Notes under the pieces: generated by a model
The model's input: the letters and a program-made list of their open reading frames with translations, nothing else
The model's database searches: none
Told to the model about the DNA's origin: nothing
Program-made: the position numbers and the translations under genes
Assembly: GCA_028275345.1 (NCBI GenBank)
Contig: JAPWUV010000002.1
Location: 62,001 to 126,000 of the forward strand
Origin: a bacterium
GTDB taxonomy: Bacteria > Zhuqueibacterota > Zhuqueibacteria > Oleimicrobiales > Geothermoviventaceae
Direction of reading: 5' to 3'
Length of the DNA stretch: 64,000 nucleotides
Part shown: positions 54,517 through 63,393 of the stretch, piece after piece
Position numbering within the stretch: the first letter of the stretch is position 1
How the letters are laid out: the number at the start of each line of letters is the position of its first letter

Positions 54517-54751
54517 GGGAGTTGGGGATGGCTCACCGCACCGCTGCGAAACAGTGGGCCCAGAACGGACAGGCGAGCGCCCCAAAGGGCTGCGGAGGCC
54601 CGACAACGCCGCTTGCAATTCGGCGTGCGGGACGTCCTTGCGGCTTTCTTTTGGCACGTTTGTTGGTTGAACGCCTGTGCTCTCTGCATTTTGGCCGGGA
54701 CGAGCGTAGGATGAAAAGGGCGACTGGGACAACGGGATTCGGACGCACGCG

Positions 54752-55285
54752 ATGAAGGAGCTCCTCTACTTCGCCTTCTCGGACCTGATGGTGCAAGTGG
54801 AGTACAGCAAGGAGGCCAACTCCCTCAAGTACTCGTCGCATCGCGAGCTGACCTCGGGCGAACGCGTCATCGTGGAGCAATACATTTTGACCAACATTGC
54901 CATGAAGACCGACTACTACCGGAAGCGACCCTCGTTGTTCATCTACCTCGGCGTGGACACCAAGCTCGTGAAGGAGCTCAATCTGTACCATCTCAAAAAC
55001 ACGCTGCAGGAGGTGGTGGGGAAGGAGAACGAGGTCAAACAGAAGGTCCAGGAGCTCATCAACTCAAGCATGGTCTCGTACTATTTCGACAAGATCGGGG
55101 ACCAAATTCTCAAGTTGCGCGAAGTGATGTCGTCGGCAGAAAACCGCGATCAGCTCGCCGGCTGCCTCAAGGAGCTTGCGGAGCTGGTGGACGCGTACAA
55201 TCTTTACGCGGATCGAAAAATCACATTGGACGAGGTGCTGCCGGCGGATCTTCGTGCCAAGCTGCGGGGCTCTTTGATTGCCTAG
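54752..55285 (+). CDS. Conserved-looking protein of unknown function
   Basis: 177 residues with no recognised domain. It starts MKELLYFAFSDLMVQVEYSK and has a mixed alpha/beta look followed by helices rich in Lys/Glu/Val between 80 and 150 (EVVGKENEVKQKVQELINSS). It has no signal peptide or membrane helix, so it is cytoplasmic. Codon use and amino-acid balance match the neighbours, so I take it as a real gene. A weak -10 (TAGGAT, 54707-54712) lies upstream, in a 235-bp gap that otherwise shows nothing. Confidence 0.6.
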   Translation: MKELLYFAFSDLMVQVEYSKEANSLKYSSHRELTSGERVIVEQYILTNIAMKTDYYRKRPSLFIYLGVDTKLVKELNLYHLKNTLQEVVGKENEVKQKVQELINSSMVSYYFDKIGDQILKLREVMSSAENRDQLAGCLKELAELVDAYNLYADRKITLDEVLPADLRAKLRGSLIA

Positions 55286-55307
55286 TCAAGGCACGGGAGG
55301 TGGAACA

Positions 55308-56555
55308 ATGGGATACCGAAAGCAATGTTGGCTTGTAGCCGCTTTCTTGGCGGCATGGACTGTCCCGGTCGCCGCAGGACTCCCCATTGCTCGGGAGAAA
55401 TGGAGCGTGGGCATCCTCGGCGGAGGCCAGCGGATCTACGGGGACGAAAAGGTGGAGAGCTCGATCGGGCCCGGCCTGCAGTTCCTGATCATGCAACGCT
55501 TCCGCCCGGAACTGAAGGCGGGCGTGCGCTTCGGATACACGGAGCTCGACTTCGACCGAGATACGGCGTCGGGACTCTTCACGGAGATTCTCAATCTGGA
55601 CCTGTTGGCTCAATTCCATCCTGTCGAGTTCGGCCGCTTCCGCCCGTTGTTGAACGTCGGGTTCGGGATCTTCAACTTCCAGTACCTCAACGGGAATCGC
55701 TATTTCGATGGGGAAGCCTTCATGGGCCTCGGTGTGGAGGCCTCTGTGAATCAGAACCTGGCTCTCCAGCTGAATGTGACCCGGCATTGGACGACCGGGG
55801 ATGATCTGGACGGGCAAAGGGGACGTGGCAAGGACGGCTATCTTTGCATCGGCGCGGGCGTTCTGTGGCACGCCGGGGAAATCCTGTTCGGGAAGCCGAA
55901 GTCGTCCCCGGCACTTCCGGCGGAGACTTCCACAGCGCCCAAAGAGGCGGTCACCGTCGAACCCTCGTTGTCTGAAATTCTGAGCCAACCGCAACCGGCT
56001 CCGACGCCGCGGACCCTGGCGGATTCCGTGCGTATGACCGTCGCGGAACTGGAACGGCGCGTGCGGGAACAGGAACAGAAGGTGGAAACCCTCCGTCGGG
56101 TGGTGGAGGAGAAGGCGGAGCTGGTCGAACGCCTCCGGCAAGAGATCGCATCTCTTGGACCCCGTCCCGCGGGAGCGCAAGCGAGCGGCTTCGATGCGGG
56201 GTACCGGCAGGCTCTCCAGCTGTACATGGATCACCAATACGAGCAGGCGATCCGCGCCTTCTCGGCTCTGGTGAGAGACTATCCCGACGACAAGAACGTG
56301 AGCAATTGCCATTACTGGATCGGAGAAGCGTACTTCATGCTGGGCGATTACCAGCAGGCCATCCGTTCCTTCGAGCGCGTCCTGAACTACCCGAATAGCC
56401 CCAAGCTGGACGACGCCTTGCTGATGCTCGGCCGCGCCAACCTGAAGCTGGGCGACACCAATCAGGCCGCCTACTACCTGGATCGGCTGGTCAGGGAATT
56501 CCCGGACAGCGAGTACGTGCAGAAGGCGAAACAGTACCGGACCTCGGTGCGGTGA
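55308..56555 (+). CDS. Outer-membrane barrel plus coiled-coil and TPR (YbgF-like) protein
   Basis: About 415 residues; GGGAGGTGG precedes ATG 55308. A signal peptide (ends VPVAAG) leads into a small beta-barrel (about 25-190, KWSVGILGGGQRIYGDE and GVRFGYTELDFD). A Pro/Ala-rich linker and a coiled coil (about 240-295, VAELERRVREQEQKVETLRR) follow. The C-terminal TPR repeats (about 300-415, YRQALQLYMDHQYEQAIRAF) resemble CpoB/YbgF, which works with the Tol-Pal envelope system. The mixture suggests an envelope-spanning scaffold, perhaps tied to the Tol-Pal or surface-layer machinery. Confidence 0.72.
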   Translation: MGYRKQCWLVAAFLAAWTVPVAAGLPIAREKWSVGILGGGQRIYGDEKVESSIGPGLQFLIMQRFRPELKAGVRFGYTELDFDRDTASGLFTEILNLDLLAQFHPVEFGRFRPLLNVGFGIFNFQYLNGNRYFDGEAFMGLGVEASVNQNLALQLNVTRHWTTGDDLDGQRGRGKDGYLCIGAGVLWHAGEILFGKPKSSPALPAETSTAPKEAVTVEPSLSEILSQPQPAPTPRTLADSVRMTVAELERRVREQEQKVETLRRVVEEKAELVERLRQEIASLGPRPAGAQASGFDAGYRQALQLYMDHQYEQAIRAFSALVRDYPDDKNVSNCHYWIGEAYFMLGDYQQAIRSFERVLNYPNSPKLDDALLMLGRANLKLGDTNQAAYYLDRLVREFPDSEYVQKAKQYRTSVR

Positions 56556-56734
56556 GCTGGCGCGAGGCCTCCACGCGTCGAGGCCGAGCATGAGACCGGC
56601 CAACTTGGCTGGTTGCGGGGGGCTCGGGCAAGAACTCGAAGCGATAAGGAGGCGTTCCATTGCAGGTCCAACCGGGACGGACCGAGGCGAAGTGCTAGGC
56701 TGGCGAAGCGGTCAGGAGCGGCGCTGGGAGAGGA

Positions 56735-58717
56735 GTGGGAAAGCTGATGGCCGGGATCGGCATCCTACTGGTGGGGCGTGATCCATCCTCACTGGAAGTC
56801 ATCCGCAAGATGCTCAAGTTCCACAACCAGGCCTACGAAGTCGACTTCGCCACGGATGCCGCCTCTTGCCTCGAGAGGGTACGGTCTGGCCGCTACGACC
56901 TCGTCCTGCTGGACAATGACCTCCCTGATCGGCCCGGGCTGGATCTCCTCACCGAGATCCACAAGCAGTCCCCGGATCTCCCGGTCATCTTGATGGTCGA
57001 GGATGGGCAAGATGACCTGGCCATCGCCGCCATGGAACGGGGCGCCCTCGATTACGTGATGAAAGTCCGGGGGTACCTGACGGCTTTGCCTTTCACCGTG
57101 CTCAAGGCGCTCGAAGTGAAGAAGCGGGAGACGGCCGCTCGCCCGCGCGAGGCATCCCCGAAGAAGGAGCCCTCCTCGGGGATGGAGGGGGTATTCGTGC
57201 TCGACCGGAAGGGGCGTTTCCTATCGGCCGACACCGTCACGCAGCGGATCCTGGAGTATCAGGAAAACGAGCTTCTGGAGCTGTGCCTCACCGACTTGAT
57301 TGGCAGGGGAAGCGAGGCGGAGCTGCAGCAGTACCTTGCCCGGATGGGGACCGAAGCGGGATCCGTCCGGATTCCGATGATCGCCAAATCCGGCGCAAGC
57401 CGGCAGGTTGAGCTCCGCCTTTGCCCGATCCGCGACGATGCTGGGGCCGTCGCCGGCTACCGAGGCAAATTGCGCGATGTCTCGGCGGAAACCGGCGGGG
57501 CGATGCTCGAGCTCCGGATTGATCAGCAGCGCTTGTTCCGGGAATTGGCCAAGGCAGCGGAGGAGGCGGCGGACCGACCCGTTCAGGCCTTGCTGCAGCG
57601 ACTGGCCGAGGTCGCCGCACGGCAGTTCCGCTTCCAACGCGTGACGGTGGCCCTTCTGGATCAACGGCGCCATGTCTACGTGAAGCAGGCGCTTGTGGGA
57701 TTCGAACCCCAGGAGCTGGCCACGAAGGCCATGGAGGTGCCCAAGCAGCTGGTGGATCGCATCTTCCAGGAACGGTTCCGCATCAAGGTGATCTACAGCG
57801 ACCAAGAGTTCGTCGATCACCCACGCCTCCTGCCCGGAGGAGTTCCGGAGAGACGTACCCAAGTTCGTCGCCCGGGCAACCAGTGGGACCCGAGGGATCT
57901 CATCCTCGTAGCTCTCACGGACTTGGAGGGGCGAACGTTCGGCTTCGTCACCCTGGAACAGCCTGCGGACAATCTGGTCCCCACGAGGGATGCCTTCCAC
58001 AATCTGGAGCTGTTCGGGGTGATGGCATCAGGCCTTGTGGAGCAGGCGCTGCGCTCGGACCTGCTTCAGCGCCGCTACCGTCGGCTGAAGCAGTTTCTCG
58101 CCGGCAGTTCGCTGCACCGGCTCGACCAACCCTTCGCCGCCGCCCTCAACGACACGGCGTGGCTTCTCCGTTTCCTCTCGGACTTCGACCTGGTGATGAT
58201 CGGGATCATCAGCCGGCAGAGCGAACGCCTGGAGTTTCGAGCCGCGGCTTGCCAGGATCGCCTGCGGGCCGATCATCTTCGGGGGATTCACTGGTCGCTA
58301 TCCGATCTTCGCTCGCTCCTGAAAGTCCAGTATCGAGTGGACAAGAGCTACCTCGTGAGCCAGCAGGAGGAACCGATCCGAGAGGTGAAGGCGCGGTACT
58401 ACGGCTTGGATTGGACCGAACGCTTCCGAGGGGAATGGGGGCCGTGGCATGCGCTTCTGGTCCCGGTCCGGACGAGGCAGGGACGCATCGTGGGGATCCT
58501 CCTCTTCGACGATCCGTCGTCCGCAAAGCTGCCGTCCCGCGAGTCCGTGCATCTCTTGCAGCTCATGGCCGGTCAGATCGGTCTAGCGATTGAGAATCGC
58601 GTGTACTTGGTCGAATCGGTGGGGGTGCAGAAGCGCGTTCCGCCGCCGACTCCGAAGAAAGCCTCCGCTGCAGACGCTGTCGGTCTCCGCAAGCTCATCG
58701 ATCGTTTCCTGCATTGA
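56735..58717 (+). CDS. Receiver-PAS-GAF signalling protein without output domain
   Basis: 660 residues from GTG 56735, or 656 from ATG 56747. An N-terminal receiver domain (about 5-125) has the phospho-acceptor D60 in LVLLDNDLPDRPG and a later DYVMK lysine. Its first acidic pair is reduced (LLVGRDPSS) and the usual Thr/Ser is Val (ILMVEDG). A PAS domain (about 155-250) and two GAF-like domains (about 270-430 and 455-635) follow. No histidine kinase, GGDEF or DNA-binding domain is seen. It probably senses ligands or redox state and signals through protein contacts. Confidence 0.78.
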   Translation: MGKLMAGIGILLVGRDPSSLEVIRKMLKFHNQAYEVDFATDAASCLERVRSGRYDLVLLDNDLPDRPGLDLLTEIHKQSPDLPVILMVEDGQDDLAIAAMERGALDYVMKVRGYLTALPFTVLKALEVKKRETAARPREASPKKEPSSGMEGVFVLDRKGRFLSADTVTQRILEYQENELLELCLTDLIGRGSEAELQQYLARMGTEAGSVRIPMIAKSGASRQVELRLCPIRDDAGAVAGYRGKLRDVSAETGGAMLELRIDQQRLFRELAKAAEEAADRPVQALLQRLAEVAARQFRFQRVTVALLDQRRHVYVKQALVGFEPQELATKAMEVPKQLVDRIFQERFRIKVIYSDQEFVDHPRLLPGGVPERRTQVRRPGNQWDPRDLILVALTDLEGRTFGFVTLEQPADNLVPTRDAFHNLELFGVMASGLVEQALRSDLLQRRYRRLKQFLAGSSLHRLDQPFAAALNDTAWLLRFLSDFDLVMIGIISRQSERLEFRAAACQDRLRADHLRGIHWSLSDLRSLLKVQYRVDKSYLVSQQEEPIREVKARYYGLDWTERFRGEWGPWHALLVPVRTRQGRIVGILLFDDPSSAKLPSRESVHLLQLMAGQIGLAIENRVYLVESVGVQKRVPPPTPKKASAADAVGLRKLIDRFLH

Positions 58718-58874
58718 GCCTCCCTTTTCGTCAAGCGACCCCGGCGCTGTTTCCCCTGCTTTTTCTGCCCCTTTCCTCCCGCAGGCGGAGGGGCTGGAGT
58801 CCGTGCGGAACCATCGCGAGCGGCTGATTGTTTGAGACACAGAGCCGATTTGGACAATCTTTCACCTCTCGGGA

Positions 58875-59876
58875 ATGGTGAGAATGGATCGGCGTGCTTT
58901 CCTGCGGTCGGTGGCGGTAGGGCCTTTCCTGATTGGGCTTTCCTCGAAGGGGCGGGCTGCTCCTCCGGCACCGTTTCGCGCTGTGCGCGGCGGGAAATCC
59001 GTAGTGGCGAGAGGGCAGGATCCCAGCGTCTGGCAGGGCGGTCGGCTGGACGAATCGAAGCTCGGTGTTCTGCTCGATCGGACGGTGGCGGCCGCGTTCG
59101 GTGTGAGTGATGCCAAGGAAGCTTGGCGGCGGCTTTTCTCCCGGGGCGAGCGAGTGGGAATCAAGGTGAACTGCCTGTCGGGCAAGCACATGTCCACGAA
59201 CCTCGCCTTGGTGTGGGCGATCATTGAGCGTTTGCAGGAGGCGGGGATTTCGGGCGGCGATATTGTGGTGTGGGACCGCCTCAATGCCGATCTGGAAAAG
59301 GCGGGGTATCCGGTGCGGACCCGCGGCCAGGGGCCGAGGTTCTGCGGCAATGACTATGCAGGTTACTACGAACGCCTGTACGCCGTCGGGGAGATCGGTA
59401 GCCTGGTGAGCAATGTGGTGATGCGGGAGTGCGATGCCCTAGTCAACGTGCCGGTGCTGAAGGATCACGGGATCACGGGGGTCACGCTGGCGCTGAAGAA
59501 CTATTTCGGCGCCATCCACAATCCGAACAAGTATCATGCGCGCTGCGGGGACCCTTACATCGCCGATGCCAATCTGATTCCGCCGCTGAGGGAGAAGACG
59601 CGCCTCATCATCTGCGACGGACTTGAGGCGCAGTGCGATGGAGGTCCGCCGTACATGCCACAATGGGCCTGGAAGTACAGCGCGCTCCTCGTGGCCACGG
59701 ACCCCGTAGCCCTGGATGTAGTCGGCTGGCGCATCATCGAGCAGCGAAGGAAAGAGGTTGGGTTGCCCACTCTACGGGAGGCTGGGCGAGAGCCCACCTA
59801 CATTCTCACCGCCGCGGATGCCACGCACCAGCTGGGAGTGGCAGATCCAGCCAAGATCGAGGTGGTGGAGGCATGA
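58875..59876 (+). CDS. DUF362 protein with Tat-type signal
   Basis: 333 residues. The N-terminus MVRMDRRAFLRSVAVGPFLI is a twin-arginine-type signal (RRxFLR plus hydrophobic stretch), so the protein is likely exported folded. The DUF362 fold is marked by GIKVNCLSGKHMSTN, NVPVLKDHGITGVTLALKN and ATDPVALDVVGW. DUF362 proteins often accompany iron-sulfur or quinone-linked redox genes and have no assigned reaction. Its last bases overlap the radical SAM gene's ATG (ATGA), so the two are translationally coupled. ATG 58884 is an alternative start. Confidence 0.82.
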   Translation: MVRMDRRAFLRSVAVGPFLIGLSSKGRAAPPAPFRAVRGGKSVVARGQDPSVWQGGRLDESKLGVLLDRTVAAAFGVSDAKEAWRRLFSRGERVGIKVNCLSGKHMSTNLALVWAIIERLQEAGISGGDIVVWDRLNADLEKAGYPVRTRGQGPRFCGNDYAGYYERLYAVGEIGSLVSNVVMRECDALVNVPVLKDHGITGVTLALKNYFGAIHNPNKYHARCGDPYIADANLIPPLREKTRLIICDGLEAQCDGGPPYMPQWAWKYSALLVATDPVALDVVGWRIIEQRRKEVGLPTLREAGREPTYILTAADATHQLGVADPAKIEVVEA

Positions 59877-61036
59877 AGATCCCTGCGCCACGAATGCGCT
59901 CCGAGGGCTGGTCTCGGAGGGAGTTCTTGGAGGCATCGGGAGCGGGCTGCCTGCTGGCTGCGCTTGGTCCGATCGCGGGGCGAGCCAGTGCCGTTTTCCC
60001 GGAGTTGCGCATCGCCAAGAACCTCAGCTCGGTTGAGGCTCGTTACTACGAGAAGCTGCCGAATCGGCGGGTCCGCTGCAAGTTGTGTCCTCGAGAATGC
60101 GTGATCGACGACCAGGAGCGGGGTTACTGCGGAGTCCGGGAGAACCGGGGAGGGACGTACTTCACCCTCGTTCACTCGCGCCCCGTGAGCATCCATGTGG
60201 ATCCCATCGAGAAAAAGCCTTTTTTCCACTTCCTGCCTGGAACCGAAGCTCTCTCGCTGGCGACCGTGGGCTGCAACGTGGAGTGCAAATTCTGCCAGAA
60301 TTGGCAGATCTCCCAGGTGCGGCCGGAGCAAGTGGATGCATACGAAGCGAGCCCACAGCTCATCGCTGAGCTGGCGCAGCAGGCGGGATCCCCGACCATC
60401 TCCTACACCTACACCGAGCCCGTCGTGTTTGTCGAGTACATGTACGACTGCGCTGCGGAGGGGCGCAAGAAGGGCATTCGCAATGTGATGGTGAGCAATG
60501 GCTACATTCAGAAGGGGGCGATGGAAGACCTCTGCGGCGTGTTGGACGCTGTGAAGATCGACCTCAAGGCCTTCACCGAGCGCTTCTACACGGAGCTTGT
60601 GGCCGGGGAGCTCAAACCGGTGCTCGAAACGTTGAAGCTGCTCGTCAGTCGCGGCATGTGGACCGAGATCGTGTACCTAATGATCCCGACCAAGAATGAC
60701 TCGAAGGACGAGCTCAAAGAGATGTGTCGGTGGATCGTGGGGGAGCTGGGACCGAACGTGCCGGTGCATTTCACCCGTTTCTACCCGCAGTATCGCCTAC
60801 GCAACCTGCCGCCAACCCCGGTCGAAACCCTGCGCGTGGCCAGAGAAATCGCGCTTGAGGCGGGGATCCATTTTGCCTATATTGGAAACGTACCGGGAGA
60901 CGAAGGCGAGAACACCTATTGCCCTCGCTGCCATAGCGTGCTGATCCGGAGAGTGGGATTCTCGGTTCTGCAGAACAACCTGAAATCGGGGCGTTGCCCC
61001 AAGTGCGGTGAGCGAATTCCCGGGGTGTGGTCCTAA
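59873..61036 (+). CDS. AmmeMemoRadiSam-system radical SAM enzyme with Tat signal
   Basis: About 387 residues from ATG 59873. Residues 14-41 carry SRREFLEASGAGCLLAALGP, a canonical Tat signal. After it come CKLCPRECVIDDQERGYCG and the radical SAM cluster motif C134-x3-C138-x2-C141 in GCNVECKFCQNW. TYTEPVVFVEYMYD and VKIDLKAFTERFY follow, all typical of the AmmeMemoRadiSam radical SAM family, relatives of pyruvate-formate-lyase activase. A C-terminal zinc-ribbon-like Cys set (YCPRCHSVL; CPKCGERI) ends the protein. Partners of this system, Memo and AMMECR1, are encoded next. The reaction is unknown. Export of a radical SAM enzyme is unusual. Confidence 0.9.
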   Translation: MKIPAPRMRSEGWSRREFLEASGAGCLLAALGPIAGRASAVFPELRIAKNLSSVEARYYEKLPNRRVRCKLCPRECVIDDQERGYCGVRENRGGTYFTLVHSRPVSIHVDPIEKKPFFHFLPGTEALSLATVGCNVECKFCQNWQISQVRPEQVDAYEASPQLIAELAQQAGSPTISYTYTEPVVFVEYMYDCAAEGRKKGIRNVMVSNGYIQKGAMEDLCGVLDAVKIDLKAFTERFYTELVAGELKPVLETLKLLVSRGMWTEIVYLMIPTKNDSKDELKEMCRWIVGELGPNVPVHFTRFYPQYRLRNLPPTPVETLRVAREIALEAGIHFAYIGNVPGDEGENTYCPRCHSVLIRRVGFSVLQNNLKSGRCPKCGERIPGVWS

Positions 61037-61058
61037 CCAAGCTCACAGGGGACGCGAA

Positions 61059-62591
61059 GTGCGAGGCAGAACCGTCGTTGCCATCATTGCTGCGGCCGGG
61101 GTGGGCGGGCTGGTGTTCGGCTACGCCCGGTCGGAGCTCGGGAAGGAGGTGAAGCGTCAGATGCCCCCGGACCTTGGAGTGCGGAAGCCTGCCGTGGCGG
61201 GGACGTGGTATCCCGAGGACCCTTCCGATCTCCGGAAGATGCTGGACACCTTTTTCGAGAATGCGAAGAAGCCCCCGGTGGAGGGCGAGATCGTCGGGCT
61301 TGTATCCCCCCATGCCGGATACGTGTACTCGGGACTGATCGCGGCGCACTCCTACAAGCAGGTCGTCGGCAAGCAGTACGATGCCGTCGTGGTAATCGCG
61401 CCGAGCCACCGTGATCATTTCCGGGGTGCCAGCGTGTTCACGGGCACCGCCTACGAGACGCCCCTGGGGAGGATCCCTGTGGACCGGGAGCTGGCCGCCG
61501 ACCTGCTTAGCCAGGATGGCATTCTCCACGCTGGCTGGGAGGGTCACCGGACGGAATGGTCCCTGGAGGCGCAACTTCCTTTCCTGCAATACGCACTGGG
61601 CAGTTTCCGGCTCGTCCCCATCGTCCTCGCGGAATGGGACTGGGAGACCTGCCGGAGAGTCGGGGAAGCCGTAGCGAGGGCATGTCGTGGGAAGTCCGTG
61701 CTCCTGGTAGCGAGCACGGATCTCTACCACGGGTATTCTTACGACGAGTGCCACGCGCGCGACGCCCAGACCCTGCGGGCCATCGAAGAGTTCGACGCCG
61801 AGAAATTCAATCGTGGGCTGAATCGGGAGGAGTATCAGGCCTGCGGCGGTGGACCTGTGACCGTCGTGATGGTAGCCGCCAAGCAGCTCGGGGCCGAGAA
61901 AGCCAAGGTCCTGGCTCATACCACCTCAGGGGATGTTACCGGACAGAGGAGCGGTTACGTGGTTGGCTATGGTTCTGTGGTTTTTTACCGACCCGAGGGC
62001 GGCGGCCGGGAGCAAAAGAAAGTGGGAATTGAGCTCGGTTTGACCAACGAAGATAAGCGGACGCTCATCGAGCTGGCGCGGAAGACGATCGAGGCCAGGG
62101 TGAAAGGCCAGCCTTTCCCCAAGATCGAGGTGAGTTCGCCACGCCTTCTCGAAGCGCGCGGGGCCTTCGTAACCATCAATAAGCACGGCATGTTGCGGGG
62201 TTGCATTGGCTACGTTTTGCCCATCAAGCCTCTGTGGGAGACGGTGATGGAGATGGCCGAAGCTGCGGCTCTGAGGGACCCGCGCTTCCCGCCCGTCAGC
62301 CCCGACGAGCTGCCCGACCTGGAGATCGAGATTTCGGTCCTCACGGTGCCCAAGGAGATCCAGGACATCCGCGAGATCGAAGTGGGCAAGCACGGGATCA
62401 TCATCGAGCGAGGGTTCAATAGCGGACTTCTGCTCCCGCAAGTGGCGACGGAGTACGGTTGGGACCGCATCACCTTCCTCGAACACACTTGCCGCAAGGC
62501 TGGCTTGCCCCCCAATGCGTGGAAGGAGAAAGGCACGGTGATCAAGATTTTCTCCGCCGAGGTGTTCGGCGAGCATGACGTCGAGCACTGA
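61059..62591 (+). CDS. Membrane-anchored Memo-AMMECR1 fusion protein
   Basis: About 510 residues; GTG 61059 follows AGGGGA. Residues 4-21 (RTVVAIIAAAGVGGLVFGYA) form a signal anchor. The Memo domain (about 35-315) starts VRKPAVAGTWYPEDP. It keeps the three residues that bind metal in human MEMO1: H85 in PHAGY, H117 in PSHRDHF and C262 in ACGGGP. The AMMECR1 domain (about 325-505) includes FVTINKHGMLRGCIGY and ALRDPRFPPVSPDEL. In many genomes these are separate proteins B and A of the AmmeMemoRadiSam system. The anchor puts both in the periplasm, matching the Tat signal of the radical SAM partner. Confidence 0.9.
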   Translation: MRGRTVVAIIAAAGVGGLVFGYARSELGKEVKRQMPPDLGVRKPAVAGTWYPEDPSDLRKMLDTFFENAKKPPVEGEIVGLVSPHAGYVYSGLIAAHSYKQVVGKQYDAVVVIAPSHRDHFRGASVFTGTAYETPLGRIPVDRELAADLLSQDGILHAGWEGHRTEWSLEAQLPFLQYALGSFRLVPIVLAEWDWETCRRVGEAVARACRGKSVLLVASTDLYHGYSYDECHARDAQTLRAIEEFDAEKFNRGLNREEYQACGGGPVTVVMVAAKQLGAEKAKVLAHTTSGDVTGQRSGYVVGYGSVVFYRPEGGGREQKKVGIELGLTNEDKRTLIELARKTIEARVKGQPFPKIEVSSPRLLEARGAFVTINKHGMLRGCIGYVLPIKPLWETVMEMAEAAALRDPRFPPVSPDELPDLEIEISVLTVPKEIQDIREIEVGKHGIIIERGFNSGLLLPQVATEYGWDRITFLEHTCRKAGLPPNAWKEKGTVIKIFSAEVFGEHDVEH

Positions 62592-62670
62592 GCTGCCCGA
62601 AGACGATGCGGGGAATGGGACAAGGGTTGAGGACGGTTGGGCGAGAAGCACTGAGTGAGTGGGTCTGACA

Positions 62671-63327
62671 ATGGAGAGGGAGATGGCCTCGAAGACGCTC
62701 GTGGGGATGACCTGCTTGGTGCTCTTGGCGGGATTTGCCCAGGCTCAGGAGCAGAAGACAATCCTGCTGAATCCTCCCGACACTACGCGGGGGCTACCGG
62801 TGATGAAGGCTCTGGCGCACAGGGCTTCGGCCCGCGATTTCGACACCACGGCCGTCAGCCTCCGCGACCTTTCGGACATCCTCTGGGCGGCCAATGGGAT
62901 CAACCGGCCGGCGGAGGGGAAAAGGACAGCTCCCTCCGCGATGAATGCGCAGGATGTCGACATCTACGTGGCGATGAAGTCCGGCGTGTATCTCTACGAC
63001 CCCAAGCAGAACCTCCTGCGCCTCATCGTGGAGGGGGACTACCGGAATCTTCTCGCGGGCCGTCAGGAATGGGTGGCCAAGGCCCCGGTGATCCTGCTCC
63101 TTGTGTCCGACATCTCTCGCTTCCGGGCGGGGCAGGAGACACAGAAGCTCCAATGGGCTGCGATGGACGCAGCCATGGTGGCCCAGAACGTTTTGGTCTT
63201 CTGCGCGTCGGAGGGCCTCGCTTGTCGGCCTCGAGCTTCCATGGAATCCGAAAAGCTGAAAGAGGTGCTGGGTCTGAGCGGGACCCAGTATCCGCTGCTG
63301 AACGTGCCCATCTCGTACAAGAAGTGA
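62671..63327 (+). CDS. Exported nitroreductase/SagB-like flavoprotein
   Basis: About 218 residues; ATG 62671, 62683 or GTG 62659 are possible starts. A signal peptide ends FAQAQ. The nitroreductase FMN motif RASARDFDTTAVS is followed by LSDILWAANGINRP, TAPSAMNAQDVD and WAAMDAAMVAQNVLVF, typical of SagB/ThcOx-type dehydrogenases. Nitroreductase-fold enzymes bind FMN and reduce nitro groups, quinones or related acceptors; an exported one is uncommon. It is 79 bp after the Memo-AMMECR1 gene and may belong to the same exported redox unit. Confidence 0.8.
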   Translation: MEREMASKTLVGMTCLVLLAGFAQAQEQKTILLNPPDTTRGLPVMKALAHRASARDFDTTAVSLRDLSDILWAANGINRPAEGKRTAPSAMNAQDVDIYVAMKSGVYLYDPKQNLLRLIVEGDYRNLLAGRQEWVAKAPVILLLVSDISRFRAGQETQKLQWAAMDAAMVAQNVLVFCASEGLACRPRASMESEKLKEVLGLSGTQYPLLNVPISYKK

Positions 63328-63393
63328 GCCCGGAGGGGAGCGGGCTCATGCGAGCCCCAGGGGAGACGACCGAGTGGGGGAGAGGCTTTCGGC

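Noticed and set aside
54471-54755. 94-codon open frame between the methyltransferase and unknown-protein genes
   Set aside because: It overlaps the end of the methyltransferase, is rich in Arg/Gly/Pro and has no domain or good start.
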